Positions 1-11,400 of a stretch of 64,000 nt of DNA are shown here, piece by piece; position 1 is the stretch's first letter, and each line of letters starts with the position of its first letter. Position numbers and translations under genes: made by a program. The DNA comes from Cynocephalus volans (Eukaryota; Chordata; Mammalia; Dermoptera; Cynocephalidae). The notes under the pieces are model-generated. The model was not told the origin of the DNA. It saw only the letters and a list, made by a program, of their open reading frames with translations, and ran no database searches. The stretch spans positions 18,992,130-19,056,129 of the forward strand of contig NC_084475.1 of assembly GCF_027409185.1 (NCBI RefSeq), read 5' to 3'.

Positions 1-114
1 CAAGTGCCTTCTACTACTTGTGAGTTCTGTCCCACGGCAGCTCTTCCCTGCTTTAGGCAGGCATCTCTGCAAACCAAAATATTAAATGTATCATATTGAC
101 TAGAGGTACATTTC

Positions 115-285
115 TTTTTTTTTTTTTTTTTTAAATGACCGGTAAGGGGATCCTAAACCTTGACGTGGTGTTGTCAGCACCACGCTCACCCAGTGAGCTA
201 ACCGGCCATCCCTATATAGGATCCGAACCCGTGGCCTTGGTGTTATCAGCACCGCACTCTCCCGAGCAAGCCATGGGCCGGCCCT
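115..285 (-). mobile_element. Dimeric tRNA-Ile-derived SINE with target-site duplication
   Basis: Read on the minus strand, two tRNA-Ile-like units are joined by a short linker (ATATAGGGAT) and end in an A tail (poly-T at 115-132 on plus). Both units keep the GCTCA-type A box and GG(G/A)T-rich B box region. A 14-base duplication (TAGAGGTACRTTTC) flanks it at 101-114 and 286-299, with one mismatch, showing a relatively recent retrotransposition downstream of CYTH1. Confidence 0.85.
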
Positions 286-576
286 TAGAGGTACGTTTCC
301 TGATCTTAATTTAAAGTTGGGTGTTTCACATCTGTTCCATCTTCAAAAAAAATAACGGGCAAAAGACTAAGTGGTCTCTCCTCGCTATGCTCTCCTTGTT
401 AGAAGACAGAACCCTCCTCCCCACTTCCAGTTTATCTCACTGTTAAGCTTAAGATGAGATGGTGAAGGGACACGCTCTCCCGCCTGGCACATCTGGAAAG
501 CGCCAGCCTCCACCCTCAAAGGCCACCTGCGCTGAGAGAGCCACAGACAACAGAGGTGGTTTGGGCAGATTTGGAG

Positions 577-582
577 TTTATT
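577..582 (-). terminator. Poly(A) signal AATAAA of CYTH1
   Basis: TTTATT on the plus strand gives a canonical AATAAA on the minus strand. About 20 bases downstream a GT-rich element (TGTTGTCTGTGG) supplies the expected downstream signal. Cleavage is therefore estimated near 555. Confidence 0.8.
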
Positions 583-762
583 TGCTGCAGTTCCTTGGCG
601 CTAGTTTACGAGGCAAAAACGAACAAAAACAACTGGAATAATAATTATAATTTTTTAAAAACCCTGTCAACAACTTTCAGTCATTTCTGTATATTTTGCA
701 TTATGACAAATCTTTTTAAACAAATACAAAATAATCTAAAAGGAGAAAAACTATACATGGAT

Positions 763-770
763 TATTTACA
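763..770 (-). promoter_or_regulatory. Pumilio-type element in the CYTH1 3' UTR
   Basis: The minus strand reads TGTAAATA, an exact match to the Pumilio recognition element UGUANAUA. It lies in the AT-rich distal UTR about 180 bases before the poly(A) signal. A single 8-mer match is weak evidence by itself. Confidence 0.35.
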
Positions 771-2397
771 CCTCTGATAAATAGACTAACACTGCTCCAG
801 GCGCCTCTCTGTCTAGGAGTATTCGTGAGAACCAGGGCAGGGGACTGGCCAGCTGGACGGGCTCCGGTGTGGCCCTGACGCCACACGGACTTGGGCGGGC
901 ACCACCCTGGTTTTCCCACCCAGAGAGCTCCGGCCTGGATGCTCCTGTCACCTTCACAAGCTCCAGTATAAAAGCACCCGAAGCCGCCCAAGGTATGACG
1001 TACACGATGGGGGCAACAGAATGCCCCCGACACTCCTCCCACCACTGCTTTTGCAAAATCTATTTCCAGAGATGCTAACCTGCCCTAAGGTACAGGAGGA
1101 GCCGTGGTGACCTCCACCCGCCTCCTCCAGACAGCGCTCTGCACCGCCAGGCCTGGGCACGTGGAGGGCGCCCCAAGACGGCTGGCCAGCCGCCTGCTCT
1201 GCCCAACTGAGCGGCAAGGGCTGCCCTTGAGAGTCCCTGAGAGATGGGCGGGAGAGCGTGGCGTGTTGCGGGCCCTCCACACCAGCAAGGAGGGCAGGAC
1301 CACCCTGCACACACGCCTTACAGGGAAGACGCAGAGGCTGACCTGGTCACCCTTGCACCCACTGCACCCTGCTGAGCAGACGCAGGCCCGCGTCCCCCTG
1401 CAGCAGGCCCACCACTAAACGTGTCCAGAGCAGTTCAGCGAGGGCCAGTTCTGAGGCAGAAAGAGCTGACGCCCTAAGGGGATCAGGTACGACCTGCTCC
1501 TTCCTCTAGAACGAGGACTGGAGTTTTGGGGAGGAGGAAGAAAAACCAAATATGCAACAGTCAGGTCATCCCACAGCCTCTGCTGGGATAACCTTCCTCA
1601 CAGTTTTGGTTATTAGGTATTTAGCTCAAGGAAGATGCTGACTTTCTATGTTAAAGCCCAACAAGAATTTGGATTTTGAAAGAGAAAAACAGTGTACGTG
1701 TGCGGTCAGTTCTGCTCTCCCGGCGCCCTACAGGCACTTGGGATGGAAAGGCATCCGCTGGAGCCACCAGCCGGGGTGCGGCTGTGTCGCCTGCTGTGCC
1801 CCCCACCCTCGACTGCACCCCTCTCTCTCATTCTGGGGCTTCCCCAGCTCCAGAGTGCAGCAGAGGGGGGAACACCCTCAGCAGCAGCCCAGGGAGCGCT
1901 CTGCAGAGAGAAGCTCCCTAAACCAGACAGGCAGAGTGCACCTGGACAGCACGACGTTTTTTTTAAAAAAAACAAAAATAGATCTTTATAGTACGTGGCT
2001 TCTCTTCCTTTCCCCCTTTTTTCTTAACATGTAATAATATAGTGATACACGTATTTATGGTGCAGGGGTTAAAGGCTTCTTCACGAGAAACAACCGAGAG
2101 GTAAACAGTCGGCTCCCAGCTCTGCCATCGGCTGGGCTGGGCTGGGCGGGGGGCTTGGCAGGAGGCTCCTCTGCTGTGAGAGGGAGGCTCAAGAACCCAC
2201 GCTCCACAGGCCCCCTTCCCCAGGGATAAATGCCCACCCTTCTCCCACTTAAAAAAAATAGCAAAAGCTGAAGCTAGTCTCTAGGAATTCAGGGAGGGCC
2301 TGGCAGAGAGGGCGCTCGCTCAGCAGCACCCTCCAGGGAGGCACGGGAGACGGAGCCGGAGCTTCATGGGCCTTGCAGACTGGCCCTGGCTGCGAGC

Positions 2398-2476
2398 TCA
2401 GTGTCTTTTCGTGGAGGAGACCTTCTTTTTCCGTGCTGTGAGCATGTCGTAGAAAGGGTCCTTGCTGATGGCTGCT
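2398..2476 (-). CDS. CYTH1: CYTH1 exon 13, coding end (polybasic tail)
   Basis: The acceptor is TGTGCTCCAG. It encodes the third base of a Lys codon and then [20 protein letters not shown] plus STKRH before TGA at 2398-2400. The basic tail is the family's autoinhibitory and membrane-binding element and has C-terminal serines that are known PKC targets. Relative to the human form I remember, there are conservative changes (SRDPFYEMLAA to [11 protein letters not shown]). Confidence 0.97.
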
Positions 2477-5400
2477 CTGGAGCACAGAAAAGGGAAAAAC
2501 AGAGACATGAGAGACAGGATCAGAAGAGACACAGACCCAGGCAGCTTTTCAGGGGCACCTCAGGGCCCAGGACCCCTACCCCACCTGACTGCCACCGTAA
2601 AGGCCAACTCAGTGTTGTCCGCCCTTGCTGTGCGCACACAGCAGGTTAGGGTGACAAACTTCTAAAGAGACACGCAAGGACATGTGAGAAGATAATTTGG
2701 GACTTTTTTTGCCTGTTTTAATCTGATAATCAATCTACATTTAGGAATAGAATCATCACACACTGGTATAGCTAATTCAGAGAAAAAAAACCCAAACTAG
2801 TACTGTAGTTTCCATAATGACATCTGCCTTTTCTTTGTAGCAGTGAGGGCCACAAAATCCAGTGTACCATGTGGCAACCCTCTGCTGCAGTGTCATGGTC
2901 TGTGGGGTGGGACTTCCAAGTCCGCTACATATACCAGCTCAGTGAAGAAGGCTCCATGACATAGCACAGGGCCCTGCCGGGGACATGGGGACAGACTGGC
3001 TGGCTGGACCTGCTGAGCTTCGAGTCCAGCAGCATGAAGGCGGCACTATCCCTCGCACGGGAGCAGCAGAGGCGGCGCTGTCCCTCGCACGGGAGCAGCA
3101 GAGGCGGCGCTGTCCCTTGCACAGGAGCAGCAGAGGCAGTGCTGTCCCTCGCGCAGGAGCAGCAGGGGTGGCACAGGCCTGCCGCGCCGGGCCTTCCTTC
3201 ATTCCTGTCACTCTCAAATGGCAAGCAAGCCAGGATCCCAAAATCTCAAAGCTTAATTTCTTTTCCAGAGAAGCAGTGTTCTGAGTGACAGCTGGGATCC
3301 GAGCTGGCTCACGAGCCACGTGACTGCTGACGCCAGCTGAGTGACGGGAACCTGTTCCCCAGAGATGACACTCCCATGAGGAAATGCTCACACAGCTCCT
3401 CGGGAGTACTAGCAACTCGACAGTACTAGGAATGTGTCCTGAGGGGTCGGGTCACAAAGTGGTCTGACCACCCAAAGTGGGTTCATGAGGGAATCTGGCC
3501 AGTCACAGCATCTGCTTCATTTTCGGGGGCACTGGGATAAATCCACCTTGGCTTCTTGGGTGGGCCAACCCACTCCAGGTGCGCTGTGTGCTCCTAGGCA
3601 GAGGTGCTGTGGCGCTTTTGATGTGTCTGGACAGCAGCATGTGGGGACATGGGAAGGGGCTGGGCTAGAACCAGATGCTCAGCCTGGGCCTGGCCCCGGC
3701 CTGTTGCTTCTCAACTCCCACTTGTTCAGGTGGCCACTGGAGACACCCCCGCCCCACTGGGCTCGGGTGGCTGAAAGAGACAATGCACACCCAGTGCACG
3801 TCACTGGCCCAGCAGATACCAGCTTGCGACAGCGCCGCTGTCACTCCAGCGCTGCAGCTGGACTGCGAATGAAGGGACTTGGTTCCACTGAGCTGGATGT
3901 TGTGACAGCTCATGTGCTGGGTCCCTGCGAGCTCCCAGCATGAGAGAAAAATGTGTCCTGTATGTGACCATCTACTAAACCTTTCTGGCAGCACCAGAGA
4001 AGCTGCTTCCACTCAGTCAGCTTCTTCTTCCTGACCCTTTTGTCTCCAACCTTTCCACTGGGAGAAGCGCCTGGAGCCACGGACAGCAGAGGCTGCGTGC
4101 CGCGAGGGGGTTACGAGGGTGGCTTCTCGAGTCAGGTCCCGTGGGTGTGAAGACCTCCACCAGCTCTGTGCGGTTCTGGACAGCTTTCTTAACCTTGCCG
4201 TGCCCCAGTTTCCTCATCTGTGAAACGGGATACTCATCCCAATGAGCCTGTCCTTCCCAGGGTGCGGTGAGAGATCAGAGGAGCTGGGCAGCCTCATGTG
4301 GAAGGCACAACGTTCAATCTAGCTAAAGCATTCAAAGATTCTGAACATTGATTTTAAAGAATGCTTAGTCTGACCACAGAAGTACAAACCATGTGAAAGA
4401 CAAAATGCATGAGCGCAGCCAAAACTATTTAGAAAGAACAGGGAGGGGAGGGGAGTCTGTTTCAACACATATGAGTCCGTCCTAAGAGACACAACGGTCG
4501 GCGGCAGCTGACCCGAGTACACGCAGGAGCGTGGTACAAACTAGGGAGGTATGCCAAAGTAGGGAAGGAAAACAGATTAATCAATGAATGGAAACGGGAC
4601 AATGGGCTATTCACTTGAGAGAACAAAGTTTCACTTATTTCAAACCATATACGAAAAATAACTTTCACAATGATTAAACAGTTAACTGTTTTTAAAAATA
4701 TGTTAAAAAAATGTATACAAGACAAGCAGATGGCATCTGCTGGCTGGCCACAGGTCGCCCATGGCGCTGCTCTCTTCTTCCCGAGACCGCAGGACAGTGT
4801 CCAGAGCACAGGGCCCCTCTGAATCTCAGGACTCAGAAGTGACTTAGAAATCCTGGTCAGTGGATTCAGGACTTATCCCTGCCCAAGGCCACACTCTCAT
4901 AACGGCTACCACCGGGGAAGCTACCGAAGTCCAGACAGCAGAGTGCTGGCATGCTCACCGCACCCCTCATGTAATCCTCGAAACAGCTCCGAGAGCTAGT
5001 AATTAACTCCATCGGTTGGAAGCCACATGCCCAGAGGGACCGAGCGAGGACTCGGCACAGTTGACCTGATGCAAGCCCACTCTCCCTGGGGCTTGTCTCC
5101 TTCACTGCACGGGTTTTCGGCGATTACTTTTGTGGGACTAAATCACCTCCCCTACCCCCCATCATCACCTCATTTCCACCTTTAGTCATTTATTCAGTAT
5201 TTAACCTTGGCCGAAATACTATACTGAAGACTAGAGAATATTCAACTTCCTTAGGAGGGGGGCTGCAGCCTGGGTAAAGGAAAGCCCACCCCAGTACTCC
5301 GAGGACTTATGGGGGCCTCAGAGGTCTCCTGGTGGACATGTCCCCCCTATTTTCCAGGTGATGTCACCGAGGCCCAGGTAACTGGGGAGACTTCCTAAGG

Positions 5401-8400
5401 AAAGGAGCTGGGTGAGTTCTGATGGATGAAGTGCCCGGAAGGAGAACGAGGATGTGTGAGGGACACAGCGAGAACCAGGCGTCAGCGCACTGGAGTCGCA
5501 GCTCTGTTCCCGAGGGAGCCCCCTCTCGCCCCCCTCGGCTCTCTCACAGCACAGCGGTGAAGCTAGTCTCTGTTTTGTATCCTGGGTCACTGCTGCTATA
5601 GGACTTGCTGCAAACCTTCTAACTGCTATGGCCTCAGTTTCCTCATCTGTAAATGGGAAAATGGTGTCTCAATCATAAACCATTATGATTACTGTCTCCA
5701 CTAAGCTGTCGCCACATCCCAAGACACAAAAGGCCCAGTTCAGCAGCCGGCACCTGTACCTGTGAGCTCGCCAGCTCCTGCTCTGTGCCTCAAGGGACAT
5801 GGGACAGCTAGACTGGAGGTGCTTTCTTTAAAACACTGTAATGGTCAAGAATCCAAAGGTCTGCTGAGAAGTGATCTGGGAATCACGACCAAACTATTCC
5901 CTAAAAACTTAACAGCAGCAGTACAGAGAGGTACGGGCAGTAAACCTAACAGCTGGAACAACAGAGAGGTGAGAGGTGAGAGGTATCGTCAGGTCATCAG
6001 CTCTCCGAGCTCTCCGAGGCCACTTACTTAATGGATTTTATCCACTCCTCCTTCTCTTCGGGCGTCGGAGCTGAAATCCGGTACACGGTGTGGTTCCCTT
6101 CCACCACCCGCCCGTCCGCCTCCGTCTTACAGGCCTTGATTACTTGGTCTTTATTGTCCGGGATATAAAGCTCAAAGCAGTTCTGAGAATTAAAAAAAGA
6201 CAGGGAGACAGTGACGGAAGGACCTTAGAAAGCTGCTGACCAAGAGAATGTTAGTTTATTTCCCAAAAGACTCTTTATTCTGACCTTTGTCAAAAACAGG
6301 CAATAAACATTTTCCTATAAAAAAGAGAAGCCAAGAAGCAGAATTCTGGAGAATATACAACGCATATAAAAGGCCTTATAGCAATGATATAACCAGATAT
6401 ACGACAGCTCTACTCCTATGATGTGTAAAATATGGAGACAACTGCAGGGTACTCAACACCTTTCAATGGCAGGCCAGCGATACTGTGATGTTCCAAAACA
6501 AAGGAAAAACACGAGTACTGATAAGGCGTCCCAAGGCTACAAAATACGCAGCCCGCTCAGGAGCACTGCTGCTACCATGCACGGGGGACAACTCCTGTGC
6601 TTCCCGTGACATTCCATAAGTGATGCCAGAGCTGACAGAACGAAACTGAAGATAATCAAAAAGTTAGGCTGAATTAAAGCCACCACGGTACATTTCAGTT
6701 TTCTGTTTTTTTTAAAAAACCTTTGAAATGTCATTCTTTTTCAATGAACTGCTATGCCCATCCCTACCACCCCCCCAACCCCACCCCAAACATCTCACCA
6801 AAAATACTTACTGGTTTTTTGGAGTCCTCTACCTCCCGGATACTCAGATTCTCTAAAGGGATAATTCCACGGGGCTCCTTATCCTACAGAACAGTTGGAG
6901 CAAGGAGGACGTCACCACTGAGTCTGAGGACACGCACACGCTCACATTCCTCCCCAGCGATGCATCTCCACTCTCCCGCCTTCTCCCACTACACGACATC
7001 CACAGATCAGCTCAAGGCCCCCCACCCCTTATGCTCTACAACAAGAACAGGGTCAAGAAGAGTCTGGGTATTGTCAATACAACACGTACGAGTCCCTATA
7101 ATCAAAAGTGCTTTGCAATTAGAAAGCCCAGCAGAGTCAACAGCTGCCTTGAAAGCGGCCCGGTGGTGACCTAGCACAGGCCGTCCCCCTGCCTCCTCAC
7201 CCAGCTCTTCCCCTCCTCTCCTAAGCCTCAGTTCCAGTGTCTGCCCCTCCAGGAGCCTGTCCTGGCCTCGCCCTGGGTGCCCTGCTCTGCACCCCAGCAC
7301 CTGGGACTGCAGTGGTGCCGTGCCCCACTCACCATCTCCTGCACGTCTGCCCCACTGCCAGATGGCATGGCCCTCACAGACACTGCCTTTCTGACCACTC
7401 CACCTGCACCTAAACTTGTGTCCACAACACGGCTCAACACTCCCGCCCTCACTCCCAATGGGTCCCCAGCACAGGCCACCACCAAAGCGCTTCCACCAAG
7501 CATCTCCACCTCCCCTCCCTAACATCCAGCTGGCCCTGGCCAAGCCTTGCTACTCTTAACGTTTTCATATTTGATCAGAGGTACACATGCAGAAAGTGTT
7601 AAAAATTGACCCTTCCTACAGGTTGGGTAAAAGCAAAAAAAAAGCCAGCCATTTCCCTGGTGGCCTTGAGTAGTGTCCTCATGACACCTCTGTTCTTCAG
7701 ACCTGTGCCACACAGACACCTCTTTTACTTCTTTCCTGGAAAGCTTCTTTCCCACCTAGAACCAAAAATTTCCTTTTATTGGGGTGGGAGTGGGGCAGGG
7801 GCCATTTCCTTTATTTACTTTTCTATGAATTCACAAAAATCAATTGCAAATGTTTGTTTTTTCATCAAAATCTGCTTTCTTATGCTAATTCACACCAGGC
7901 ATCTACTACTTTCAATTCTTGAAGTCCCTTCTGAAGCCTCTGAAACGTATTCCATCTGAACAAGTATTCTGTGATACCTGGCAGACCCGTTCATCCTTAA
8001 GCCCACTATTCTCCATTCCGGAGTGCTCCCCCCGACCCCCAACCCCCCACCCCCGTCTCCACGCGAGATCCCCGTCTCCTGCAGCCAAGGTTCCCTGCGT
8101 GTTCTCACGCTCCCTCCTCTCCACTTGAGATCACATCTCCCGTGGCTGAGGGTCACGGGTTCCTATAGCAAGGTGTCCTGAAATGCAGTATCCTCTTCTG
8201 ATTTGCAGATTCAGGGTTCTTTCTGCTTTTCACATCACACCTTTGATTTTGCAGGTACCAATTATTCTGGTATTGGGATCATCTTCCGTCCTCCACATCT
8301 GTTAGCTTTTCTCTAATTGTTTTAATGTTGCCTTTTTCAGATACAATCTTGGTGACTGACTCAAGCCTTTCCTCTAAAGCAGTGATGACATTTTCTTCCT

Positions 8401-11400
8401 CCCTTCCTTCCTTTCTTTTTGGCAGCTGGCCAGTACGGGGGATCCGAACACCCAAACCCGTGACCTCATGGCTACAGGGCTGCCAATCCCGTGACTACAT
8501 CTTCAACTAACTTGTTTCACCTCTTAATGTTTTAACTTGTATGTTAGTAAGCAAGTTATAATCTACAATTATAAAGTCATATTATAATACATAGTTTTGG
8601 TTCTCCCTTGCCTGGCCTTCCAGTTTGTGCTGGCAACGCTGTGAGTGACCCCTGATTCTCTTCCCCCGAATCTCTGACCAGGTTCCATTCCTCTAACCAC
8701 TCACCCTGACCTGTGGTGGAGGGCCAAGTATTCTGCATTCTATCACTTTCTATAGTCCCATAAGAGCATGATGCGTGGAGGGAGACACACCTAAGACACT
8801 CCCTGAGCTCTGCTCTCTTCTGGGAGTGTGACTGTCCAACCTCGGGGTTCACCCACCTATTTGGGATGAACACGATGCTCGTGGCAGAGTTTTCCCAACT
8901 GAACACACAACCCTGGGCCATTACCTGTGTCACAGTGAGTGGGCCCTGGTTTTTCACTTTTCCCCCTTTCTGCCTGTTGGACACCAGGTAGACTTCATTC
9001 CTCCTCAATCAGAAAGGAAAAAATAACGATTCCTATTCCGTTTGCTTCTCCCACGCCTGAGGGCATTGGGGAGGCTGTTGGGTCCCACTGAACCATGGCT
9101 GCCACTGGGGAGCCCCCGTCCACGCTGGGGAGCCCCTATCCCACTGCCCCGAGTGGCTGCTGCCCTCCCTGCTGTTGGCTGCTGAAGTTTCTGACACGAT
9201 TTCCATCCTTTCCCTGTATGGTTGCTATTTCCCCCTGTATTTTTACTAGTTTTTGCTCTTTGTGAGGCAACTCTGCATGGAAGTTTCAATCTGCCACCTT
9301 AACCTTGACAGCTCCCTCTCTGTTCTGTAAGGAATGTGTCATCTCTGTGTTTTCATTGGCTGACAAAATGCTGGCACTAAATGCTGAATAACTGTTGCTG
9401 CATTACGGTGATGCCACCATGGTCAGCACCAAGAAGAACTGGACTCTAGAAACTCCTGGCCTCGCCACTGGGCATATGCAGCTTAGTTAGATGTCTGCAT
9501 GTGTCTCATTTTAACCCAAAGAACAGTGAAAACAATCCTAACAGGATGTTAAAGATGCCATCAGCGTAGATATCTTCAAGAAAAAACGCAAAATACGGGG
9601 CGGGAAGGTGGACGAAACAGAAAGAAATTTGCCAGCTGGCCATAGTGGAACTCTGGGGGGTTAGACAGAAGAACCTGTCTTTTTACTATTCTGTATACTT
9701 GAAATGTACTACTCTTATATTTGAAAAGACTTCAATAACAGAAAAGCAAAGCCACTTGCAGAACCTACATGGCAGTGGAGTTTAGCCCCACAACACAAAA
9801 CCCTGGCCAAATTCCCTTGAAATTGTTGAGCATCGTAATAAACCATACACTGTAGGAATGAGCCACTTTGAACTACAACCTGATACTGCTGTGAAGATCG
9901 TTTATGTGAGGAGCTACATTTGTATGACATCCACAAAGACGGAGAATGGCGCAAGCACTGACCACCACAAAACCCAACTTCACAGCTACAAGCAGCGCAA
10001 TGCTAGGCATGGGCCTGTGTCTCTAACAAGCTCTACATAAATGCGGCCAGGGTTCTAACTTTTTCCTTAAGTACATTTGGCTCTACATGTATTAACTTCT
10101 TCAGTGTGATCAGTGACTTTTACTCAGGGAAGACCTGGCGGGAGTATCTGGGCTTGGCTGCCTCAGTTTATCCCGAGACACAAGGTCAGTGCTGTGGGTG
10201 GCATGGCTGTTTGCTCGCTCTGCAGCACCACCTCAGCAGTGTGAGGAGCCCTGGCTACACACCAGCAGCCAGCTGCCGGGTGACCAGGGCTCTGCTCGAC
10301 AAGCTCGGAAAGGAGTCTCACTTCACACCTTGTGCTGTCACAGGCCATGTTATAGAAGTGATACACGGGGGTCTTCAGAAAGGTCATGGGAAGATTCATA
10401 TTATCTTTTAATTCTCTTTCCATGACCTTTCTGAAGTACCCTCATACACATGGCACCGGTTTGCAGCTGTGCATCTTCTCCCACTGGACAGAAACTGACA
10501 ACTTCCACAGCTTAAGAAAACTGCACTTGAACCCCGGCCAGCCGCACACTGACGGCCCGCGGTTCGCTTCCTTCTCCTGCTGTGTATGTTTCACTCCTTG
10601 GGCTGTTTCCTCTGAATCAAATCTTTCAACACTTCTGCTACCCCAGAAAAATCTGAATTCTCCAAATCTCAGTGACTTTCTCTTTCTTCCCATGTCCCTT
10701 TCAACAGGGCCACAAACCAGCCACCACTCTGGCGTGTCCGGGCTATCGGCCCAGCCGCCCAGACCCACCACGGCGCCCTCAGCCAGGCGCTCCCACCCTC
10801 TTCGGGGTACCCCACTCAGAGACTGACCTTAGTCTTCCGCTCTGCTGACACTCTCCCCAGTCCCCGCAGATGTGGCAGGACAACCTCCCCCGACCCTTCC
10901 CAGTACATCTGACAGCGCGGTGGGGAAGGGAGGCCGCCCACCCTGCCACCCGGCCCACCAGCACTCACCGTGGTGTACTCGAAGTAGTACAGGCAGTTGT
11001 CAGTCAGAATGAACCAGCGTCTTTTCCACGTCTTTACCCTGCCACCTGCAGAGCAAAAGAGGGGCACATTCACAAGGGACAACAGGCAAGCACAGCCCGT
11101 TGCACTCAAGCGCTCCCCTCCGCAGGGACAGGGACGGGGGCGGACACAGAGACCACGGCAACTTCAAGTCAGCAGCAAGACACATAGCCACAATAGAAGC
11201 TCTTTCACAATGTGAAAGTCTAGGTACGGGCAGCGCGTCAGGCGGCACTGGAGATGAGGTGGGGCAGCGGGAGGACAGCATGGCTGGGGACAGAGCCGGG
11301 CAAGAACAACACGCAACGCATGTGTCCCGCCGGAAGCAGCAGCAAAAGCCCATGTGCTGGGAACGGAGCAGCAGACGGAGGAGGGGAGGTCCGGCGTCGT

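Larger units (their letters stand above)
555..2397 (-). other. CYTH1: CYTH1 3' UTR
   Basis: The untranslated part of the last exon runs about 1.84 kb from the stop to a cleavage site estimated near 555, placed by the poly(A) signal below. The proximal part is GC-rich; the distal 300 bases are AT-rich, as expected for a 3' UTR end. Short open frames here on either strand look like chance products of GC-rich sequence. Confidence 0.8.
2477..6027 (-). other. CYTH1 intron 12
   Basis: The intron between exons 12 and 13 holds the 32-base minisatellite and three MIR fragments. No other coding sequence or RNA gene is apparent. Confidence 0.7.
6884..10968 (-). other. CYTH1 intron 10
   Basis: The intron between exons 10 and 11 holds a broken SINE at 8411, possible L1 5' sequence, and the MITE at 10362. 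The many short open frames are GC-driven and unsupported. The short intron 6183-6811 on the other side of exon 11 shows nothing notable. Confidence 0.6.
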
